From NCBI GenBank assembly GCA_016791115.1, contig JAEUNL010000004.1:160922-224921 (forward strand): a DNA stretch of 64,000 nt. The letters are read 5' to 3'. Below, piece by piece: positions 9,060 through 18,324 of the stretch; within the stretch, counting starts at the first letter, position 1, and every line of letters begins with the position of its first letter. A program made the translations under genes and the position numbers. Origin of the DNA: Rhodocyclaceae bacterium. GTDB lineage: Bacteria > Pseudomonadota > Gammaproteobacteria > Burkholderiales > Rhodocyclaceae. The notes beneath the pieces are model-generated. The model had not been told where the DNA came from and did not search any database. It saw only the letters and a list, made by a program, of their open reading frames with translations.

Positions 9060-11161
9060 TAGAAGCGCATTCTCACGCTCATGCGGAAGGTGCGAGGTTC
9101 GGCCGGATGCAGATGCATGTCCTGCACCGGCGCAACCTCGCCGGCCAGCCGCGATTCGTACAGATACTCGATGTCATTGACCCTGCGGTCGAACAGGTTC
9201 AGCGCATCGAAAGTCACCTGCAGCGCGCTGTTGATGCGGTAGCCGGCGCGCAGATTGACCAAGGTCGAACCGCTGGAGCGCACTGAATTGTCTTCGGTCA
9301 GCGAACGCGGCCCGAAATAGCGCAGGCGCAATCCGCCGTACCACGGCCCCACGTCGTCTAGCCCAACCCCGAGCGAGGCTACCCGCTCGATCGCGCCGGG
9401 TATGCGATCACCAGCCGGATCGGCATCGCGAAAGCGCGCAATCGAAACCGATACGTCGCCGTCTATCGTCAGCCAAGGCAGCGGATGATAGTAGGCGGAC
9501 CACTCCACCCCCTGGCGCCGGCTCGGGCGGCTCGCCTCGGTGGTGCCCGCGTCGCCAACGAACAGCAACTCCGATGCGATGTCGAGACGCCATAGCGCCA
9601 GTGTCGTCTGCAACCCCGGCAGTGGCGCAGAGCGCATGCCCACCTCGTATCCCTTGGCTCGCACCAGAGGCGTCACCCGATCGACGGCGCCGAGAAACCC
9701 CGGATCGCGCGGATCTGGATTGACGCGCGTCGTCGCGCCGCGCGCATCGTTGCTGTGGAAACCGCTGCCGGCGTTGAGATAGAACTCCGTGCCGGCCCAC
9801 GGCCCGAACACCAGGCTCGCCTTGGGTCCGCCGATGTCGTCGTGCGCCCGTCCCGAATTCTCCGCACGGTCGCTATGCACATCGAATCGATAGAAATCGT
9901 GCCGCCAGCCCAGCGTGCTGCGCAACCAGGGCGTCCATTGGGTTGCATTCTGCGCAAAAACACCGAGGCTGCTCTGTTCGACGCGGTCTTCGCGGATCGT
10001 CGTCAGTCGGTCGCCCCGGCTGGTCAGGTAAAGCGCCACCGGATCGATGCGATCGTGTCGCGTGACGAAGCCGACCGTGTTCTCCAGGTCGAAACCCGCG
10101 GCCTTGGCAAACCGGGTCTGCACGCCGCTTGCGCCGAATACGCGCCGGCGATCGGCCTGCTCGAACTGATCGCCTTCGACCGGATTGTCGAGGAAGTACG
10201 TGAAATTGGAGACCAGTTTGAGCCGGTAGTCCATCGCGTAGACGTTGCCCCGCGTCGCCGTATCGCTGCCGCTGCGCGCCCAGTCTGCCGACAGGCTGTA
10301 ACGGTGCGTGCTGCCGCCGTCGCTTGCGTCGAGGGAACCATAACGGCCGATCAATCCGCTGTCGATCGCTCGCTGCGCCACCTGGTCGGTCGAACGCCAC
10401 TGCGCCCGATATGCCATGCCCGTGATCGACCAGCCGTCGTTTGCCGTGCCGCGGCTGTATCGCAACACCCCGTTTAACTTGCCGAAGTTCTCGGAGATCT
10501 GCCACGGGCCATTGCTTTCGTACCATTCCAGGCCATACAGCAGCGCGCCGCCGGCCACTTCCGGAGAACCGGCCAGCAATGCGCGGCGATAGCCGTTTTC
10601 TCCGAAACCGAGATCGCCGAAGCTGTGCGGCAGCGTGCGGAAATAGTCGATGCGCGCGCTGCCGGCCGCCGCGAAGTCGCCGTCCTCCGCCGCATACGGG
10701 CCCTTGCGGTAGCGCACGCGCTCGACCATTTCGGGAATCAGGAAGTTCAGATCCGAGTAGCCCTGTCCGTGGCCGTGGGTTGGCATATTCACCGGCATGC
10801 CGTTCACAATGGTGGCGAAATCGGTCCCGTGGTCGAGGTTGAAGCCGCGCAGGAAATACTGGTTGGCTTTACCGTCGCCGCTGTGCTGCGTGATGATCAC
10901 GCCCGGCACTACTTCCAGCACCTCGCCCGGACGCAGCAGCGGCCGTGTCTCGAGCTGCTTCGCGGTAACCGTGCCCTCGGTCGCGCTGTCCGCCGTGCCG
11001 ATCAGTTCGTTGACGCCGGCCTTCACCTGCACCGTATCGAGCGTCGGCACGCCGGCAGCATGCGCGCCAGCAGCGCCGAGCGCTGCAACCAACCCCGCAA
11101 CCAGGCGCCACTTGAAACCTCCAGCGCGCATGGTCGAAGTCTGTGTAAGTGGATTTTTCAT
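9059..11161 (-). CDS. TonB-dependent outer-membrane receptor, candidate nickel/cobalt importer
   Basis: A 700-residue gated porin of the outer membrane. After a signal peptide (KWRLVAGLVAALGAAGAHA) comes the plug domain (RPGEVLEVVPGVIITQHSGDGKANQYFLRGFNLDHGTDF; NGMPVNMPTHGHGQGYSDLNFLIPE) and a beta-barrel ending in the aromatic terminus RMSVRMRF. An upstream TTG at 11212 is possible, but ATG 11161 gives a better signal peptide. It follows the nickel permease gene by 61 bases on the same strand, so co-transcription is likely. From that context I infer a nickel (or cobalt) chelate as substrate; the histidine pair in the plug (THGHGQ) is compatible but not proof. Confidence 0.85.
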   Translation of the reverse strand: MKNPLTQTSTMRAGGFKWRLVAGLVAALGAAGAHAAGVPTLDTVQVKAGVNELIGTADSATEGTVTAKQLETRPLLRPGEVLEVVPGVIITQHSGDGKANQYFLRGFNLDHGTDFATIVNGMPVNMPTHGHGQGYSDLNFLIPEMVERVRYRKGPYAAEDGDFAAAGSARIDYFRTLPHSFGDLGFGENGYRRALLAGSPEVAGGALLYGLEWYESNGPWQISENFGKLNGVLRYSRGTANDGWSITGMAYRAQWRSTDQVAQRAIDSGLIGRYGSLDASDGGSTHRYSLSADWARSGSDTATRGNVYAMDYRLKLVSNFTYFLDNPVEGDQFEQADRRRVFGASGVQTRFAKAAGFDLENTVGFVTRHDRIDPVALYLTSRGDRLTTIREDRVEQSSLGVFAQNATQWTPWLRSTLGWRHDFYRFDVHSDRAENSGRAHDDIGGPKASLVFGPWAGTEFYLNAGSGFHSNDARGATTRVNPDPRDPGFLGAVDRVTPLVRAKGYEVGMRSAPLPGLQTTLALWRLDIASELLFVGDAGTTEASRPSRRQGVEWSAYYHPLPWLTIDGDVSVSIARFRDADPAGDRIPGAIERVASLGVGLDDVGPWYGGLRLRYFGPRSLTEDNSVRSSGSTLVNLRAGYRINSALQVTFDALNLFDRRVNDIEYLYESRLAGEVAPVQDMHLHPAEPRTFRMSVRMRF

Positions 11162-11222
11162 TTGTTCACACCCGGGAAAAAGGCAGCCCGACGACGGCGT
11201 GAGGCGTTTCAAATCGATCGGG

Positions 11223-12065
11223 TCAGCTTGCGGATGTCGTTACCGCCGACACGTCGGCGGCAGGACTTTCGATGCGTGCAAGGCGCACAGCGAAGACGTA
11301 GCTGCTCGCGACGCAGAACACGACAGCGGCACCGAAGAGCATGTCCCGCCCTTGGGCCCAGGAATCCACCGCGGGAGAAATGAACTTCGCCGCACCGAAC
11401 GCCGCGACCAGCAGCGACATTGACGAAACGACCAGGCTCATCACGCGCGACGCGACCAGTGCGACCTGATCGGCACGCGCGATCAGGCGCGAGATCCACA
11501 AGCCGTTGACGCCGTCGGTCACCAGCATGCCGAGCATGAACATCAGGCCCAGCGAAAGCGCATGTTCCCAGCCGCCGAACTGCGTGGCCGTCAAAGCGAA
11601 AAGCGCAGCTTGGCTCAGCGTATCGAAAGAAAGCGCGAACAACGCACCGACCAGCATGACCCAACCCGGCCGCGACGAATGCGCAAGCCGCCCAAGCCAG
11701 CGCCCCTTGATGCCGACAGGCGCAACGACCTCATGCGGTTGCGCCGCGGTCACGGCGCGCAGATTGACCAGCCCGAGTGCCGTCAGGAAGCCGATGGAAA
11801 TCCAGGCGCCGGCCGTCTCCACCCAGGCCGGGACTTCCCAGCGCTGCGCCAGCGTGCTGACGACAAGCGCGATCCCGACCACGACCGCGCCGTGTCCGAG
11901 CGAGAACAGTGTGCCGCAATAGCGTGCGATGCGCGGGTTCGCGCGCGCATTGAAGCGGGTCAGTCCATCGATGGTCGCCAGATGGTCGGCGTCAAAGCCG
12001 TGCTTGATGCCGAGCATGAAGACCAGCGTCGCCAGGGTGGTCAAATCGGTCGGCAGGGCGTGCAT
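11223..12065 (-). CDS. hoxN: NiCoT-family nickel/cobalt permease (HoxN/NixA type)
   Basis: High-affinity inner-membrane importer of Ni2+ (possibly Co2+), 280 residues with about eight membrane helices. The family signature HGFDADHLATID (the HX4DH metal motif) lies near residue 23, followed by LFSLGHGAVVVG, ALSFDTLSQAALF and LGMLVTDGVNG. ATG at 12065 has GAGGAAG in front; an earlier in-frame start at 12107 would run through the NikR operator and is unlikely. The gene lies downstream of the whole hox/hyp region, as nickel permeases of hydrogenase loci often do, with a NikR-type palindrome just upstream. It is probably co-transcribed with the TonB receptor. Confidence 0.92.
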   Translation of the reverse strand: MHALPTDLTTLATLVFMLGIKHGFDADHLATIDGLTRFNARANPRIARYCGTLFSLGHGAVVVGIALVVSTLAQRWEVPAWVETAGAWISIGFLTALGLVNLRAVTAAQPHEVVAPVGIKGRWLGRLAHSSRPGWVMLVGALFALSFDTLSQAALFALTATQFGGWEHALSLGLMFMLGMLVTDGVNGLWISRLIARADQVALVASRVMSLVVSSMSLLVAAFGAAKFISPAVDSWAQGRDMLFGAAVVFCVASSYVFAVRLARIESPAADVSAVTTSAS

Positions 12066-12089
12066 CGTCTTCCTCGCGCGGCATTGTTG

Positions 12090-12116
12090 GTATGAAGAAT
12101 ATAACAAAGCTCATAC
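12090..12116 (-). promoter_or_regulatory. Predicted NikR operator upstream of the nickel permease
   Basis: GTATGA (12090-12095) and TCATAC (12111-12116) form an inverted repeat with a 15-base spacer; flanks GTTG and CAAC extend the symmetry. The Escherichia coli NikR operator is GTATGA-N16-TCATAC, so this is one base shorter. On the minus strand a TATATT -10-like hexamer lies inside the spacer, and the hoxN start is only 25 bases downstream. This is the geometry of a repressor site, and nikR is encoded 1.5 kb away. Confidence 0.75.
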
Positions 12117-12260
12117 AACTTTCATGCCCGGCGCGAACGCACCGACGGCGCCAGAGATTTTCATTTCAGTTCAGAGGACTGCAGTTGCAGGAGCAGCGCT
12201 GGAGAACGGTTTGCCGACAAGCGGGTTACCGCCACCCCTGCCAATTCGAAAACCGCACGT

Positions 12261-13628
12261 TCAATCGGCTCGCGGCAGCCTGAGGCGGAATACGGCGCCG
12301 CCATCGGGATGGTTGAAAACCTCGAGCTTGCCGCCGTGGCGCTCGACGATGCCGTAGGAAATGGCCAAGCCAAGGCCGGTTCCTTTGCCGACCGCCTTGG
12401 TGGTGAAGAAGGGGTCGAAGATCTGGGGCAGGATGTGCGGATCGATCCCGGCGCCGTTGTCGTGGAAGTTCACTTCGATCTCGCGATCGACGATGCATGC
12501 GGCAATGTCGAGATTCGGCGCAGTCTGGCTCGCGGTTGCATCGAAGGCGTTCTGCACCAGATTCATCACCACCTGCTGCATCTGCCCGGACGACCCGAGC
12601 ATGGGCAGCGCGCCGGGTAGGTCGAGCGTGACATTGAAGCGCTCCGACGCGGCCTTGCTCACCCAATGCACCGAACGCTCGATCACGTCCTTGAGGTCGA
12701 AGGCACTGTTCTCGTCGCGATCCACGGCCGAGAAACGCTTGAGCCCGTCGACGATGTCGCGTGTGCGCTCGGCGCCTTCGATCGTGCCTTCAATCAGCGG
12801 CGCCAGATCCTCGATGATGCGGTCGATGCGCAGCTCGGCACGCAGTTCGGCAACGCGTTCGGGCGACAGACCGCCATGCACGCCCTCGAGATAGCTCTGC
12901 AAGCGGCTAGCGTAGCGCTGCAGCGCATGCACGTTGCCGATGATGAAGCTGATAGGGTTGTTCAGCTCGTGCGCGACGCCCGCGACCAGACGGCCGAGCG
13001 ACGCCATTTTCTCGGAGTGCAGCAGTTGCTGCTGGGTACGCTTGAGGTCGTCGTGCGCCTGGCGCAACGCGTGGTAAGCGCGGCGCAGCTCCCCGACCGG
13101 TCGCCCGGTGACCACCATGCCGAGCATCTTGCCAACCGAAGAGTAGCGTGGCGTGCAGTTGAGCGAAACCGGTATCGCCGAGCCGTCAGCGGCACGCAGC
13201 TGCAACTCGCAATCGTGTGCCGTCTCTGCACTGTAGCCCGGAAACATTCGCTGCGCGGTCTGGCGCGACACTTCGTCGGCGCACAGGTCGAACAGCGAGG
13301 TACCGCGCAGGGAGTCGGCCGTACGCCCGGTGAAATCGACCAGGGAACGATTGACGTCTTCGATTGTGCCATTGCGGCTGCATACGACGAGGATGTCCGA
13401 CATCGAGGTCAGCACGCTCATCACGAACTGCTGGGTTTCCTCGAGCGTGGCGTTCTTCTCTTCGAGTGCAACCTCGTACTGGAGCAGGTCGCTGTAAACC
13501 TCGTCCATCTTCTGGATCACGTCGATCCAGACGTTCTCGTCCAGCATCTGCGGCCGCTCCGTGCCGTCCGCGAAGAGTTGCAGCGGCGAGGGAACCGGCG
13601 GAAGCCCCGATTGGCGGTCGCGGGGCAT
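12261..13628 (-). CDS. hoxJ: HoxJ/HupT-type sensor histidine kinase of the H2-sensing system
   Basis: Soluble kinase that receives the H2 signal from the regulatory hydrogenase HoxBC and acts on HoxA; 455 residues. It has an N-terminal helical segment, a PAS domain ([32 protein letters not shown]), then the H-box [19 protein letters not shown]-box [10 protein letters not shown] and the ATP lid GAGIDPHI...[11 protein letters not shown]. No membrane helix is present. The ATG at 13628 overlaps the nikR stop as TGATG, so it is translationally coupled to nikR. In Cupriavidus necator HoxJ modifies HoxA so that activation fails without H2; I assume the same here. Confidence 0.9.
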   Translation of the reverse strand: MPRDRQSGLPPVPSPLQLFADGTERPQMLDENVWIDVIQKMDEVYSDLLQYEVALEEKNATLEETQQFVMSVLTSMSDILVVCSRNGTIEDVNRSLVDFTGRTADSLRGTSLFDLCADEVSRQTAQRMFPGYSAETAHDCELQLRAADGSAIPVSLNCTPRYSSVGKMLGMVVTGRPVGELRRAYHALRQAHDDLKRTQQQLLHSEKMASLGRLVAGVAHELNNPISFIIGNVHALQRYASRLQSYLEGVHGGLSPERVAELRAELRIDRIIEDLAPLIEGTIEGAERTRDIVDGLKRFSAVDRDENSAFDLKDVIERSVHWVSKAASERFNVTLDLPGALPMLGSSGQMQQVVMNLVQNAFDATASQTAPNLDIAACIVDREIEVNFHDNGAGIDPHILPQIFDPFFTTKAVGKGTGLGLAISYGIVERHGGKLEVFNHPDGGAVFRLRLPRAD

Positions 13629-14095
13629 CAGCTGCGCGGCTTGAGGTGGGTATGGCCACGGCCGCTCGGATGGCGATATCGTGCGCCGGCCTGCAGATCG
13701 ACCGTCACCAGGTTCAGGCTGCCATGACGCACGCCGCGTTCGGCGACCATCGCTTCGGCGAAGCGGCGGACGTCCGACGTCTGCCCGCGCAGGATCACGC
13801 TCTCGATGCAGTTCTCGTGATCGAGGTGCGCGTGCATGGTCGAAATGCACAGATCGTGATGATCATGCTGCAAGCCGGTCAGACGCTCGGCCAGCTCGCG
13901 TTCATGATGGTTGTACACGTAGCTGAGGTTGGCGACGCAATGCGGCGCCTGCTCGGTTTTCTGACGATACTGCTCGAGCTGGCTGCGCAGGATGTCGCGC
14001 ACCGCCTCTGAGCGGTTGCTGTAGCCGCGCGCCGCGATCAGCCGGTCGAATTCGCGCGCGAGGTCTTCATCCAGCGATATGGTGAAGCGTTCCAT
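13628..14095 (-). CDS. nikR: NikR nickel-responsive transcriptional regulator
   Basis: Ribbon-helix-helix repressor with a C-terminal ACT-like nickel-binding domain; 155 residues. The N-terminus MERFTISLDEDLAREFDRLIAARGYSNRSEAVRDILR is the DNA-binding half. The metal half keeps the usual ligands: H in YVYNHHERELAERL, HDHHDLCISTMHAHLDHENCIE (His, His, Cys) and an H/E-containing core. ATG at 14095 follows AGGGGCG. It lies 17 bases after hoxC and overlaps hoxJ, so it is embedded in the hydrogen-sensing operon, a position not found in the C. necator hoxABCJ order. A matching operator lies before the nickel permease. Confidence 0.93.
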   Translation of the reverse strand: MERFTISLDEDLAREFDRLIAARGYSNRSEAVRDILRSQLEQYRQKTEQAPHCVANLSYVYNHHERELAERLTGLQHDHHDLCISTMHAHLDHENCIESVILRGQTSDVRRFAEAMVAERGVRHGSLNLVTVDLQAGARYRHPSGRGHTHLKPRS

Positions 14096-14112
14096 GGTCG
14101 CCCCTGGTGGAC

Positions 14113-15552
14113 TCAGTGCACCGTGCACACCATGCACGGATCGAAGGAGCGTACCACGTGCTGGATCGCCGGCGCCGCACCGTCCCCTGCAGCCACGCCG
14201 ACCAGCGCCTGTTCCAGCGCTCCCGGCACGCCCGTCGCGTCGCGCGGCGAAAAGTTCCAGGTCGTAGGCGCCACGATCTGGTAATTGGCGATGCGCCCGC
14301 GGCGAATCGAAAGCCAGTGCCCCAGGGCCCCGCGTGCCGCCTCGACCATGCCGACTGAATCAGCCTCGTCGGGCAAGGAGCCGGTCTCGCAGAAAGGCGC
14401 CCCGGGTTGCAGTGCCTTCGCCCACCGCTCCATCTGCGGCAACACCAGTGCGATCTCCAGCAGGCGGCACACCACGCGCGCATGGACGCTGCCGCCCGAT
14501 CGAGCCAGTTCACGCGCCAGCGGATGGCCCTGCACGGCAAGTCTCGCGAGCGCGCCGGTCTCCGCCACACGGCCGTTCCATCGCGGCGCCTTGCACCAGG
14601 TGTAGGCCCCGGCCTTGTCCGCTTGCGGCAAGGTCGCGCCCTGGGCCGGATTGCGCGCCGCATCCTCGCCGGCAAGCCAGGCGTGGCTCACGTCCTCGGT
14701 AATCGCTTCGGACAGCAGTTCGTGCAGATCACCGTCCCATACACCCCTGCGCAACAGGCGCCCGCCCTCGAACGCATAGCTGCCATGGCTCAGGTAAACC
14801 CCGGGCCCCGCCCCGATTCGATCGAGCCCGCAGTCGCGCGCCAGTTCGAGGTAGCGGCGGAAGTCACTGTGTGCAACCGGGCGCGCATCGCGCCAGGCAT
14901 CCAGCGCGGCACAGTTGTCGAGCGCAGCAATTGCCTCGAGCGCGTCGCCGAACAACGTGCGCTCCAGGTATGCGCGGAAGGCTCGGAGCAAGGCAATGAT
15001 GCGTATGCGTTCCGATGCGTCCACGGGCCGCGTCGAGCCGCCCGGCTGCAACGCCAGCGTATGCGGCCACTTGCCCGCCATGAAACCCTGCAGCTCCAGG
15101 AAATCGCGGCGCGCCGGCAGGACTTCCGCCGCCGCGCTACCGCTCACCGCCTTGAAGCGCGAAACCGCCTCGGCGTGCCAGACGCGCTTCGCGTAGGCCT
15201 CGCGCGCGAAATCCGGCATGAAGAACAGATAGAAATGACTGAAGTGGTCGGCCAGGTTTTCGCAGCCTGCGATCAGGTTATGGGCCAGTTCGCCATTGAC
15301 CGGCGCCGACACGCACATCGCCTGCGACAGCGCGGCCGCTGCGGCGGCCGATTGCGAAACCGAGCAGATGCCGCAGATACGTGGCACGAACATCAGGGCA
15401 TCGAGCGGGTGCTTGCCCAGCAGGATCTGCTCGAAGCCGCGGAAAAGCGGCGAATTCACCTGCGCACTGCGTACCACGCCATCTTCGACATCGAGCGTCA
15501 CCTCGAGGTCACCCTCGACGCGGTTGAAGGGGCCAACGATCAGGCGCGACAT
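14113..15552 (-). CDS. hoxC: Regulatory (H2-sensing) [NiFe]-hydrogenase large subunit
   Basis: Carries the NiFe active site of the cytoplasmic H2 sensor; 479 residues. The two metal-binding motifs are RICGICSVSQ near residue 60 and DPCMVCTVH at the very end. The protein stops at that histidine and so lacks the C-terminal extension that HoxM/HybD-type proteases remove. This is typical of regulatory (HupV/HoxC) hydrogenases and separates it from the two catalytic large subunits in the window. It follows hoxB by 73 bases. Confidence 0.93.
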   Translation of the reverse strand: MSRLIVGPFNRVEGDLEVTLDVEDGVVRSAQVNSPLFRGFEQILLGKHPLDALMFVPRICGICSVSQSAAAAAALSQAMCVSAPVNGELAHNLIAGCENLADHFSHFYLFFMPDFAREAYAKRVWHAEAVSRFKAVSGSAAAEVLPARRDFLELQGFMAGKWPHTLALQPGGSTRPVDASERIRIIALLRAFRAYLERTLFGDALEAIAALDNCAALDAWRDARPVAHSDFRRYLELARDCGLDRIGAGPGVYLSHGSYAFEGGRLLRRGVWDGDLHELLSEAITEDVSHAWLAGEDAARNPAQGATLPQADKAGAYTWCKAPRWNGRVAETGALARLAVQGHPLARELARSGGSVHARVVCRLLEIALVLPQMERWAKALQPGAPFCETGSLPDEADSVGMVEAARGALGHWLSIRRGRIANYQIVAPTTWNFSPRDATGVPGALEQALVGVAAGDGAAPAIQHVVRSFDPCMVCTVH

Positions 15553-15625
15553 GATTTTTCCGGGTCGAGTCGCCGGAAACCCTGCGATGCGGCGCAGATC
15601 CGCAAAGACGACATCCGGCGACCCG

Positions 15626-16636
15626 TCATTTGAGTCCGGTGCGCTTGATAGCCGGCGTCACCGCGGCATGGTCCGACGTCGCATTCTCGCGCACGCGCTT
15701 CGGCGTCGCGGATTTCGACAGCGCGGCAAGCGCCACGAACCAGGCGCGCGGCATGTCGGTCGGCAGCCCGATGGGGATGCCGGCGATCTTCGGCGTCTCA
15801 CCGAACGGATGGCCCGGCTCCTCGAACCCCGGCTCGGTACAACTGATGCAGGCATAACCGCCGTTGGTGCACGAACCGCTGCCGTTCCAGGCGCGCGTGT
15901 TGCAGTCCGCATGCGCCTGGGTGCCCTTGCACCCGAGGTTCTCCATCAGGCATCCCAACTGCGAAGGCGCCTCCGCGCTGGCCTTGAATTCGTAGTACTC
16001 GTTGCGCGAGCAGCCATGGTGTACCAGTTGATCGGCGTAGAACCGTGGCCGCCCGATCGCGTCCACATCGCGCGCGCCGAAATCGCCGAGCGCGACGGCC
16101 AGCAAGGTGTCCGTCACCCATCCCGGATGCGTCGGACAGCCGGCGATGTTGATCACGCGCTCGCCGTTGCCCGATGCATACTGCGGGCCAAGCGCGCCGC
16201 CAAGCTGGGCACCGTCGTACTGCAGGCCGCAGGCGTCGGCCGGATTTGCACCGGCCGCCGTCACGCCGCCGTAGGCGGCGCAGGTGCCGACCGCCAGTGT
16301 CCAGCGGGCGCGCCGCGCGAGCCGGCGCACCCAGTCGATCATCGGCACGCCGGTACCGGCCAGCATGTGAAAGCGGCCGCTGCCGTTCGGGCCACGCAGC
16401 AACGCACCCTCGACGCACAGGATATCGAGTGCTGTACGCCCGTCGGCACAGTCCTCGAGCAGCGCCGTCACCTCGTCGCAACTCGCCTCGGAAAGACTCG
16501 GATGCCACAGCAGGTTGATGCCCGCATCGTCCAGCATCTGCACCACATTGGCGGCGTCCGAACACAGCAGCGACATGGTACAACCGCCGCAGCCGCCGGA
16601 CTGGAGCCAGAGCAGATTGAGTCTGGCGTCACTCAC
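15626..16636 (-). CDS. hoxB: Regulatory (H2-sensing) [NiFe]-hydrogenase small subunit
   Basis: Iron-sulfur subunit of the H2 sensor, 336 residues, partner of HoxC. There is no Tat signal, so it stays in the cytoplasm. Cluster ligands are visible: WLQSGGCGGCTMSLLC at the N-terminus, VGTCAAYGGV, AGCPTHPGW, HHGCSRNEYYEF and the cysteine-rich CLMENLGCKG...CNTRAWNGSGSCTNGGYACISCTEPG. The GTG start at 16636 (VSDARLNLLWL) has GGAG seven bases upstream; the open frame continues far upstream but is antisense-like there. A 221-base repeat-bearing gap separates it from hoxA. Confidence 0.92.
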   Translation of the reverse strand: MSDARLNLLWLQSGGCGGCTMSLLCSDAANVVQMLDDAGINLLWHPSLSEASCDEVTALLEDCADGRTALDILCVEGALLRGPNGSGRFHMLAGTGVPMIDWVRRLARRARWTLAVGTCAAYGGVTAAGANPADACGLQYDGAQLGGALGPQYASGNGERVINIAGCPTHPGWVTDTLLAVALGDFGARDVDAIGRPRFYADQLVHHGCSRNEYYEFKASAEAPSQLGCLMENLGCKGTQAHADCNTRAWNGSGSCTNGGYACISCTEPGFEEPGHPFGETPKIAGIPIGLPTDMPRAWFVALAALSKSATPKRVRENATSDHAAVTPAIKRTGLK

Positions 16637-16696
16637 GATGCGCTCCGATCTGCAGCATGCTGGCCGACACGCGCCGCGGAATCCTTCGCAACGCCT

Positions 16697-16809
16697 GGCT
16701 GGAAGGCGCATGGGCAGGCGCGTTCCAGCCACTCCGCGCCACGCGGGCCGCGGGATGGGGCATGCAGCTGTGCAGGGCTGCGAAGCGCCGATCCATGCGC
16801 CTTCCAGCC
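16697..16809. repeat. REP/BIME-like pair of inverted hairpins between hoxA and hoxB
   Basis: Left unit 16697-16730 begins GGCTGGAAGGCGCATGG and folds on itself (GGCTGGAA...TTCCAGCC, 13-bp stem with one mismatch). Right unit 16776-16809 ends with the exact reverse complement CCATGCGCCTTCCAGCC and is also self-complementary. Two palindromic units in inverted order are the layout of bacterial interspersed mosaic elements. The 16637-16857 gap holds nothing else I can support. Such elements can stabilise mRNA or adjust expression between operon genes. Confidence 0.6.
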
Positions 16810-16857
16810 CTGCCTCCCGATGACGACGATGCGCTCCATGCTCTGCCCGCGCCGTAC

Positions 16858-18324
16858 TCAGTTCGCCTTGTCCAGTCCGTAACGCGACAGCTTGCTGCGC
16901 AAGCCGACGCGCGACAGCCCGAGTTCCGCAGCGGCGCGGGTCTTGTTCCAGCGATGGCGGATCAGCGTCTCGCGCAGCACACGGGCTTCGAGCGCCTCCA
17001 TGCGATCCTTGAGATTGCCATCGATGCCAGTCAGCACGTCGAGGTCGCGCTCTTCCTCTTCGCGCGCGGCGTGCAGCACCCGCGTCGACAAGTGCTCGGC
17101 GCCGATCACTGCGCCGTCCGAAAGCGCCAGCATGCGCAGGATCTCGTTCTGCAATTCCCGTACGTTGCCGGGCCAGCGATAGGCTCTCAGGCACTCGATC
17201 ACGTTCGGCGCGAATCCCTCCACGTCGCGCCCCAGCGTGATCGCGGAACGGGACAGGAAGCCCTGCGCGATCAATGGAATGTCCATCGGCCGTTCGCGCA
17301 GCGGCGGCACCTGCAGCGCGACCGTCGCGATGCGGTAGTAGAGATCCTCGCGGAAGCGACCTTCTCGCACTTCCAGTTCGAGGTCGCGGTTGGTCGCGGC
17401 AACGACGCGCACATCCACCGCCTGCGGCCGCGGGCTGCCGAGCGGGCGCACCTCGCCTTCCTGCAGCACGCGCAGCAGCTTGGCCTGGAAAGCCGGCGAG
17501 GTCTCGCCGATCTCGTCGAGGAACAGCGTACCGCCGTTGGCCTGCTGGAACAGGCCGATGCGATCCTCGAACGCGCCGGTGAAGGCACCGCGCTTGTAAC
17601 CGAACAGTTCCGATTCCAGCAACTGGTCGGGCAGCGCGGCACAGTTCTCGGTGACGAAAGGCCGCTCGGCACGGCCGCTCTGGTAGTGCAGTGCGCGCGC
17701 CAGCAGCTCCTTGCCGGTACCCGATTCGCCGCTGAGCAGGATTGACACGTCGTACGGCGCCACCTTCTGCACCATCGCGCAGAGCCGGTTCATCGGCGAG
17801 CCTTCGGTGCGCGCGATCGAATCGACGCCGAAGCGGTGCTTCGCCTGGGTGCGCTGCACGTCGACGCGCCGCTTGAGCACGGGCTCGGCGGCCCGCAGAT
17901 CGAGCGACAGGCGCTGATTCTCCTGCTGCAACCGGTGCAGCTCGGCCGCGCCCTTGAGCGTCAGCAACAGCTGGTCGGGCTGCCAGGGCTTGAGCATGTA
18001 CTGGTAAATGCCCGCATCGTTGATGCCGGCGATGATGTCCTCGGCATCGGTATAGCCCGAGATGATGATGCGGACGGTATCCGGCCATTGCGCCCGCACG
18101 CGCTTGAGGAACTGCACGCCCGATGTGCCCGGCATGCGCTGGTCGCACAAGATGAGCTGGATGAACTCGCGCTCCATGATCACCTGCGCCTCGTCGGCGC
18201 CAGAGGCGGTGAACACCTCGAACTCCTCTTCCAGCGTGCGGCGCAGCGATTCCTGCGAGCGCACCTCATCGTCGACCACCAGCACCGATGGCAGACGCGG
18301 CGGCTTGCCGAGCGGTGCGTTCAT
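16858..18324 (-). CDS. hoxA: HoxA, NtrC-family sigma54-dependent response regulator
   Basis: Activator of hydrogenase operons; 488 residues. Order: receiver domain ([15 protein letters not shown]; phospho-acceptor region [13 protein letters not shown]; signalling lysine [10 protein letters not shown]), AAA+ domain with Walker A GESGTGKE, the sigma54-contact loop GAFTGA and Walker [12 protein letters not shown], then a Fis-type helix-turn-helix at the end ([20 protein letters not shown]). ATG 18324 overlaps the hypX stop as ATGA. Three sigma54 promoters in this window are its likely targets. In C. necator unphosphorylated HoxA is the active form. Confidence 0.93.
   Translation of the reverse strand: MNAPLGKPPRLPSVLVVDDEVRSQESLRRTLEEEFEVFTASGADEAQVIMEREFIQLILCDQRMPGTSGVQFLKRVRAQWPDTVRIIISGYTDAEDIIAGINDAGIYQYMLKPWQPDQLLLTLKGAAELHRLQQENQRLSLDLRAAEPVLKRRVDVQRTQAKHRFGVDSIARTEGSPMNRLCAMVQKVAPYDVSILLSGESGTGKELLARALHYQSGRAERPFVTENCAALPDQLLESELFGYKRGAFTGAFEDRIGLFQQANGGTLFLDEIGETSPAFQAKLLRVLQEGEVRPLGSPRPQAVDVRVVAATNRDLELEVREGRFREDLYYRIATVALQVPPLRERPMDIPLIAQGFLSRSAITLGRDVEGFAPNVIECLRAYRWPGNVRELQNEILRMLALSDGAVIGAEHLSTRVLHAAREEEERDLDVLTGIDGNLKDRMEALEARVLRETLIRHRWNKTRAAAELGLSRVGLRSKLSRYGLDKAN

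Noticed and set aside
15626..18148. 840-codon frame that would fuse HoxB to a long N-terminal extension
   Set aside because: The extension runs through hoxA in another frame and through the repeat region; it is arginine-rich nonsense. GTG 16636 with GGAG is the true HoxB start.
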